The notes under the pieces were generated by a model. That model searched no databases and was not told the DNA's origin. It saw nothing but the letters and a program-made list of their open reading frames with translations. From contig CAKSIJ010000006.1 of the NCBI GenBank assembly GCA_934462715.1, positions 103,451 through 167,450 on the forward strand: a stretch of 64,000 bases of DNA. Reading direction: 5' to 3'. Origin of the DNA: an uncultured Clostridia bacterium (GTDB lineage Bacteria; Bacillota; Clostridia; UBA1381). The translations under genes and the position numbers were made by a program. Below are positions 61,823 to 64,000 of this stretch, piece by piece. Positions within the stretch are counted from its first letter, which is position 1. Every line of letters starts with the position of its first letter.

Positions 61823-61856
61823 TAAAATCGACAAGCACTTTCGTACTTGTCGATTT
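61823..61856 (-). terminator. Terminator of tRNA-Leu
   Basis: On the minus strand: AATCGACAAG / CTTGTCGATT, then TTTATTTTC. Same design as at 20131. Confidence 0.85.
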
Positions 61857-61945
61857 TGGTGCTCGAGGTCGGGGTCGAACCGACACGGGAATCTCTTCCC
61901 ACAGGATTTTAAGTCCTGGGCGTCTGCCAGTTCCGCCACTCGAGC
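61857..61945 (-). tRNA. tRNA-Leu (TAA)
   Basis: 89 bases with encoded CCA and a long variable arm. Anticodon loop CTTAAAA gives TAA. Acceptor GCTCGAG pairs with CTCGAGC; T-loop GTTCGACCC. Confidence 0.95.
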
Positions 61946-62085
61946 ATACATCGGAACAAATAATATTTTAACACATTTTAACTGTATTGTCAAGTGGTTT
62001 TTTTACTTTTTTGACTTTTTTTGAAATAGCGTAACACATCATTGGAAAACCTATAGTCAATATAAATATAATTTATAATAAGCTG

Positions 62086-62114
62086 TTGACTTTGGGTGCC
62101 GAAAGAAGTATAAT
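62086..62114 (+). promoter_or_regulatory. Promoter of the second AraC regulator
   Basis: TTGACT, 17-base spacer, TATAAT, 55 bases before the start. Confidence 0.75.
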
Positions 62115-62169
62115 AATTAAGAATCAGTATTGCTGAATTTATAATTTTAACTATCGGGAGAGCAAAAAC

Positions 62170-63015
62170 ATGAACGTATTCTACGATAAATGCACTCTTG
62201 CGCTTGACGCTGCGGCAAGCAGCAAGTCCTTTGCTGTTTTTCATTCAACAGACAATAACGCCAATCTCAATATTCATACGCACGAATGTTGTGAGGTGCT
62301 TTATTGTTTAAAGGGCGGAAAAAATTTTTTGATAGATGATAAAATTTACCGTGTTCATGACGGCGATTTATTTATAATGAATCAATTTGAAGCTCATAAA
62401 ATTACATTCGAACCCGGGCAGGAGGTTGAAAGATACGTTTTTGAAATCCATCCCGAATTTATTTTTTCGGCTTCAACTCAGCAAACTGATCTTTCACGCT
62501 GTTTTTACACCAGAAGAGATGACACCTCAAACCGCATTGAATTGTCGGAAAAGGATCATCTTAAAATGAAAGAATTCACTCGGCGTATGTACCAAAAACA
62601 CGGATATGGTGACGATATTATAAAGTCAGCCGTTATGTCGGAGTTGCTTGTTTTTATAAACAAGCTGTTTGCGGATAATCATCCGTACGATGAGATCCCT
62701 CAGAATACACAGCTTGCAAAAGCAATTATTTATATTAATGAACATCTCACAGATGAGCTTTCACTTGAAATAGTTGCAAAAAATTCTTATATATCGGTAA
62801 ATCATTTAAGCAGACTGTTCAAACTTACTCTTGGTACAACCGTGAATAAATATATTATAGGAAAGAGGATTTCAAGCGCAAAAAAGCTTTTAAATAACGG
62901 ATTAAGCGTTTCAGAAACCGCATATGAAAGCGGATTTAGGGACTATTCCAATTTTATCCGTACTTTTAATGCATATGTAGGTATGTCTCCGGGGAAATAT
63001 AAAAAAAGCGTCTGA
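62170..63015 (+). CDS. AraC family transcriptional regulator with cupin domain
   Basis: 281 residues. The cupin sensor domain has IHTHECCEVLYCLKGGKNFL and VHDGDLFIMNQFEAHKIT; the C-terminal helix-turn-helix pair has LSLEIVAKNSYISVNHLSRL and VSETAYESGFRDYSNFIRTF, ending MSPGKYKK. CGGGAG precedes the ATG. Its target is unknown; the GRE unit is nearby but tRNA-Leu lies between. Confidence 0.93.
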   Translation: MNVFYDKCTLALDAAASSKSFAVFHSTDNNANLNIHTHECCEVLYCLKGGKNFLIDDKIYRVHDGDLFIMNQFEAHKITFEPGQEVERYVFEIHPEFIFSASTQQTDLSRCFYTRRDDTSNRIELSEKDHLKMKEFTRRMYQKHGYGDDIIKSAVMSELLVFINKLFADNHPYDEIPQNTQLAKAIIYINEHLTDELSLEIVAKNSYISVNHLSRLFKLTLGTTVNKYIIGKRISSAKKLLNNGLSVSETAYESGFRDYSNFIRTFNAYVGMSPGKYKKSV

Positions 63016-63137
63016 CAGCACGATATGTTTATTCGTTATTTGTTTGTGTTTTGTTGATTTATTTTTCGGGTTATTTGTATATTTTTTACATTAAAAACTT
63101 CAATTCAAAAAAAATGCAATTTTTTTTGAAAAAAGTA

Positions 63138-63166
63138 TTGACAAAACAGTATTATTCTGCTATAAT
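63138..63166 (+). promoter_or_regulatory. Promoter of the tRNA cluster
   Basis: Perfect TTGACA, 17-base spacer, perfect TATAAT, 36 bases before tRNA-Gly. Confidence 0.9.
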
Positions 63167-63201
63167 TGATAAGTCAGCTGATGAGTTGACAGCGTAGAAA
63201 T

Positions 63202-63275
63202 GCGGGTGTAGTTCAATGGTAGAATCCCAGCCTTCCAAGCTGGTCGTGTGGGTTCGATTCCCATCACCCGCTCCA
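63202..63275 (+). tRNA. tRNA-Gly (TCC)
   Basis: Anticodon loop CTTCCAA gives TCC. Acceptor GCGGGTG / CACCCGC, CCA encoded. Confidence 0.96.
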
Positions 63276-63279
63276 ATAC

Positions 63280-63356
<77 letters not shown>

Positions 63357-63383
63357 TTTTTTTGTCATCATTTTGGCAGATAT

Positions 63384-63461
63384 GGTGGGTATAGTTCAGC
63401 TGGTTAGAGCGTCAGATTGTGGTCCTGAATGTCGTGGGTTCAAATCCCACTACCCACCCCA
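63384..63461 (+). tRNA. tRNA-His (GTG)
   Basis: Anticodon loop TTGTGGT gives GTG. The encoded extra 5' G (position -1) pairs with C73; CCA encoded. Confidence 0.96.
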
Positions 63462-63513
63462 TTTTTTTAATCGGTAGCTCAGGCTTCGCCGCAAGAAATG
63501 TTACTCTTTACAT

Positions 63514-63590
63514 AGGGATATAGCCAAGTCGGTAAGGCACCAGATTTTGATTCTGGCATTTCGTAGGTTCGAGTCCTGCTATCCCTGCCA
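63514..63590 (+). tRNA. tRNA-Gln (TTG)
   Basis: Anticodon loop TTTTGAT gives TTG. Acceptor AGGGATA / TATCCCT; CCA encoded. Confidence 0.94.
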
Positions 63591-63594
63591 ATTC

Positions 63595-63670
63595 GGGTCA
63601 TTAGCTCAGGTGGCAGAGCACTTGACTTTTAATCAAGTTGTCCGGGGTTCGAATCCCCGATGACTCACCA
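63595..63670 (+). tRNA. tRNA-Lys (TTT)
   Basis: Anticodon loop CTTTTAA gives TTT. Acceptor GGGTCAT / ATGACTC with one G-U pair; CCA encoded. Confidence 0.96.
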
Positions 63671-63674
63671 TTTG

Positions 63675-63712
63675 AAAACCGCTTAAACACTACGTTTGAG
63701 CGGTTTTTAATT
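63675..63712 (+). terminator. Terminator of the tRNA cluster
   Basis: AAAACCGCTTAAAC / GTTTGAGCGGTTTT stem with T tail. Confidence 0.9.
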
Positions 63713-63878
63713 TTAGTGTGGTAACAAGTCAAGTTGTCATAAGTGGGGTAACGGTGGGGTAACTATTCCGGCTCTTTGTCAATTGTTGGGGTGTAAATTC
63801 TCCCATATGTTGAAATTGAGCGATCTTATTTGTGAATATTGTTATATAGGTACGCACGAAGCGACATATAGTAGCAGT

Positions 63879-63933
63879 AGAGATGTGGAAATGTGGGTAA
63901 GTCGAAGACTTATCCATATTTCCATATCTTTTT
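63879..63933 (+). other. 25-bp hairpin followed by a T run
   Basis: 63879-63903 pairs with 63907-63931 around a GAA loop. All 25 positions pair on the plus strand, four as G-U. A short T run follows. Nothing else in 63713-64000 can be supported as a gene. Confidence 0.7.
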
Positions 63934-64000
63934 AGCACTGAGCTGCAATGATGTTTTTGTGGAAGCAACATCAGTATATGGCTGCCACATATCGCTGACA

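Noticed and set aside
63729..63971. 80-codon minus-strand open frame at the right edge
   Set aside because: Weak start, crosses the 25-bp hairpin, and shows no family pattern; only a possible integrase-like ending, too little to annotate.

Overview
The window looks like a chromosomal segment of an anaerobic, endospore-forming member of the Clostridia (Bacillota). The evidence is a set of sporulation genes (yqfC, yqfD, ylbJ, spoIIP, sigH), an electron-bifurcating [FeFe]-hydrogenase operon, pta-ackA acetate fermentation, strong AGGAGG-type ribosome binding sites and moderate to low GC. Exported proteins carrying an S-layer-homology (SLH) region and a copper-amine-oxidase-like stalk domain suggest a gut or anaerobic-digester type lineage, but I cannot assign a genus. 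No rRNA, CRISPR array, phage module or intact insertion sequence is visible.

Layout. 0-4 kb: the sporulation operon yqfC-yqfD-phoH (minus; phoH runs off the left edge), then ylbJ and a small membrane protein. 4-7 kb: rpmB, pta, ackA. 7-14.4 kb (minus): ilvN, ilvB, a lipoprotein, a split transketolase, mrnC, cysS and cysE. 14.6-20.1 kb (plus): yitT-like, ygiQ-like, folD, a BrkB-like membrane protein, proC and tRNA-Arg(CCG). 20.2-23.5 kb: a decayed gene, a small ribbon-helix-helix protein, rodA, a zinc-ribbon protein and sigH. 24-29.3 kb: the hydrogenase operon (HydC, ATPase, ferredoxin, HydB, HydA). 29.5-40 kb: azlCD, spoIIP, an unknown protein, ppa, a stalk-domain protein with three internal repeats, a carboxypeptidase-CapA fusion, a HAD phosphatase and asnB.

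40-48.5 kb is an accessory island. An ECF-like sigma factor and its membrane anti-sigma factor precede five exported-protein reading frames. One gene there is split by a one-base frameshift and ends in a papain-like domain that appears to lack its catalytic residues; the last gene ends in an SLH region. 48.5-57 kb is housekeeping: holA, comEC, then an L7Ae-like gene, rpsL, rpsG, fusA and tuf.

57-64 kb is the most unusual part. After a ribokinase remnant come an AraC regulator, a short-chain dehydrogenase (SDR), a divergent glycyl-radical enzyme (GRE), tRNA-Leu, a second AraC regulator and a five-tRNA cluster. The SDR is preceded by two tandem copies, and the GRE by one copy, of a roughly 145-nt element. 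It folds as a long three-segment hairpin followed by a GC-rich hairpin just upstream of the ribosome binding site. Pairing is retained among copies despite sequence changes, so this is a candidate cis-regulatory RNA, possibly a tandem riboswitch, controlling a small GRE/SDR pathway. The GC-rich hairpin also occurs alone before proC, before an unknown gene, and before tRNA-Arg.
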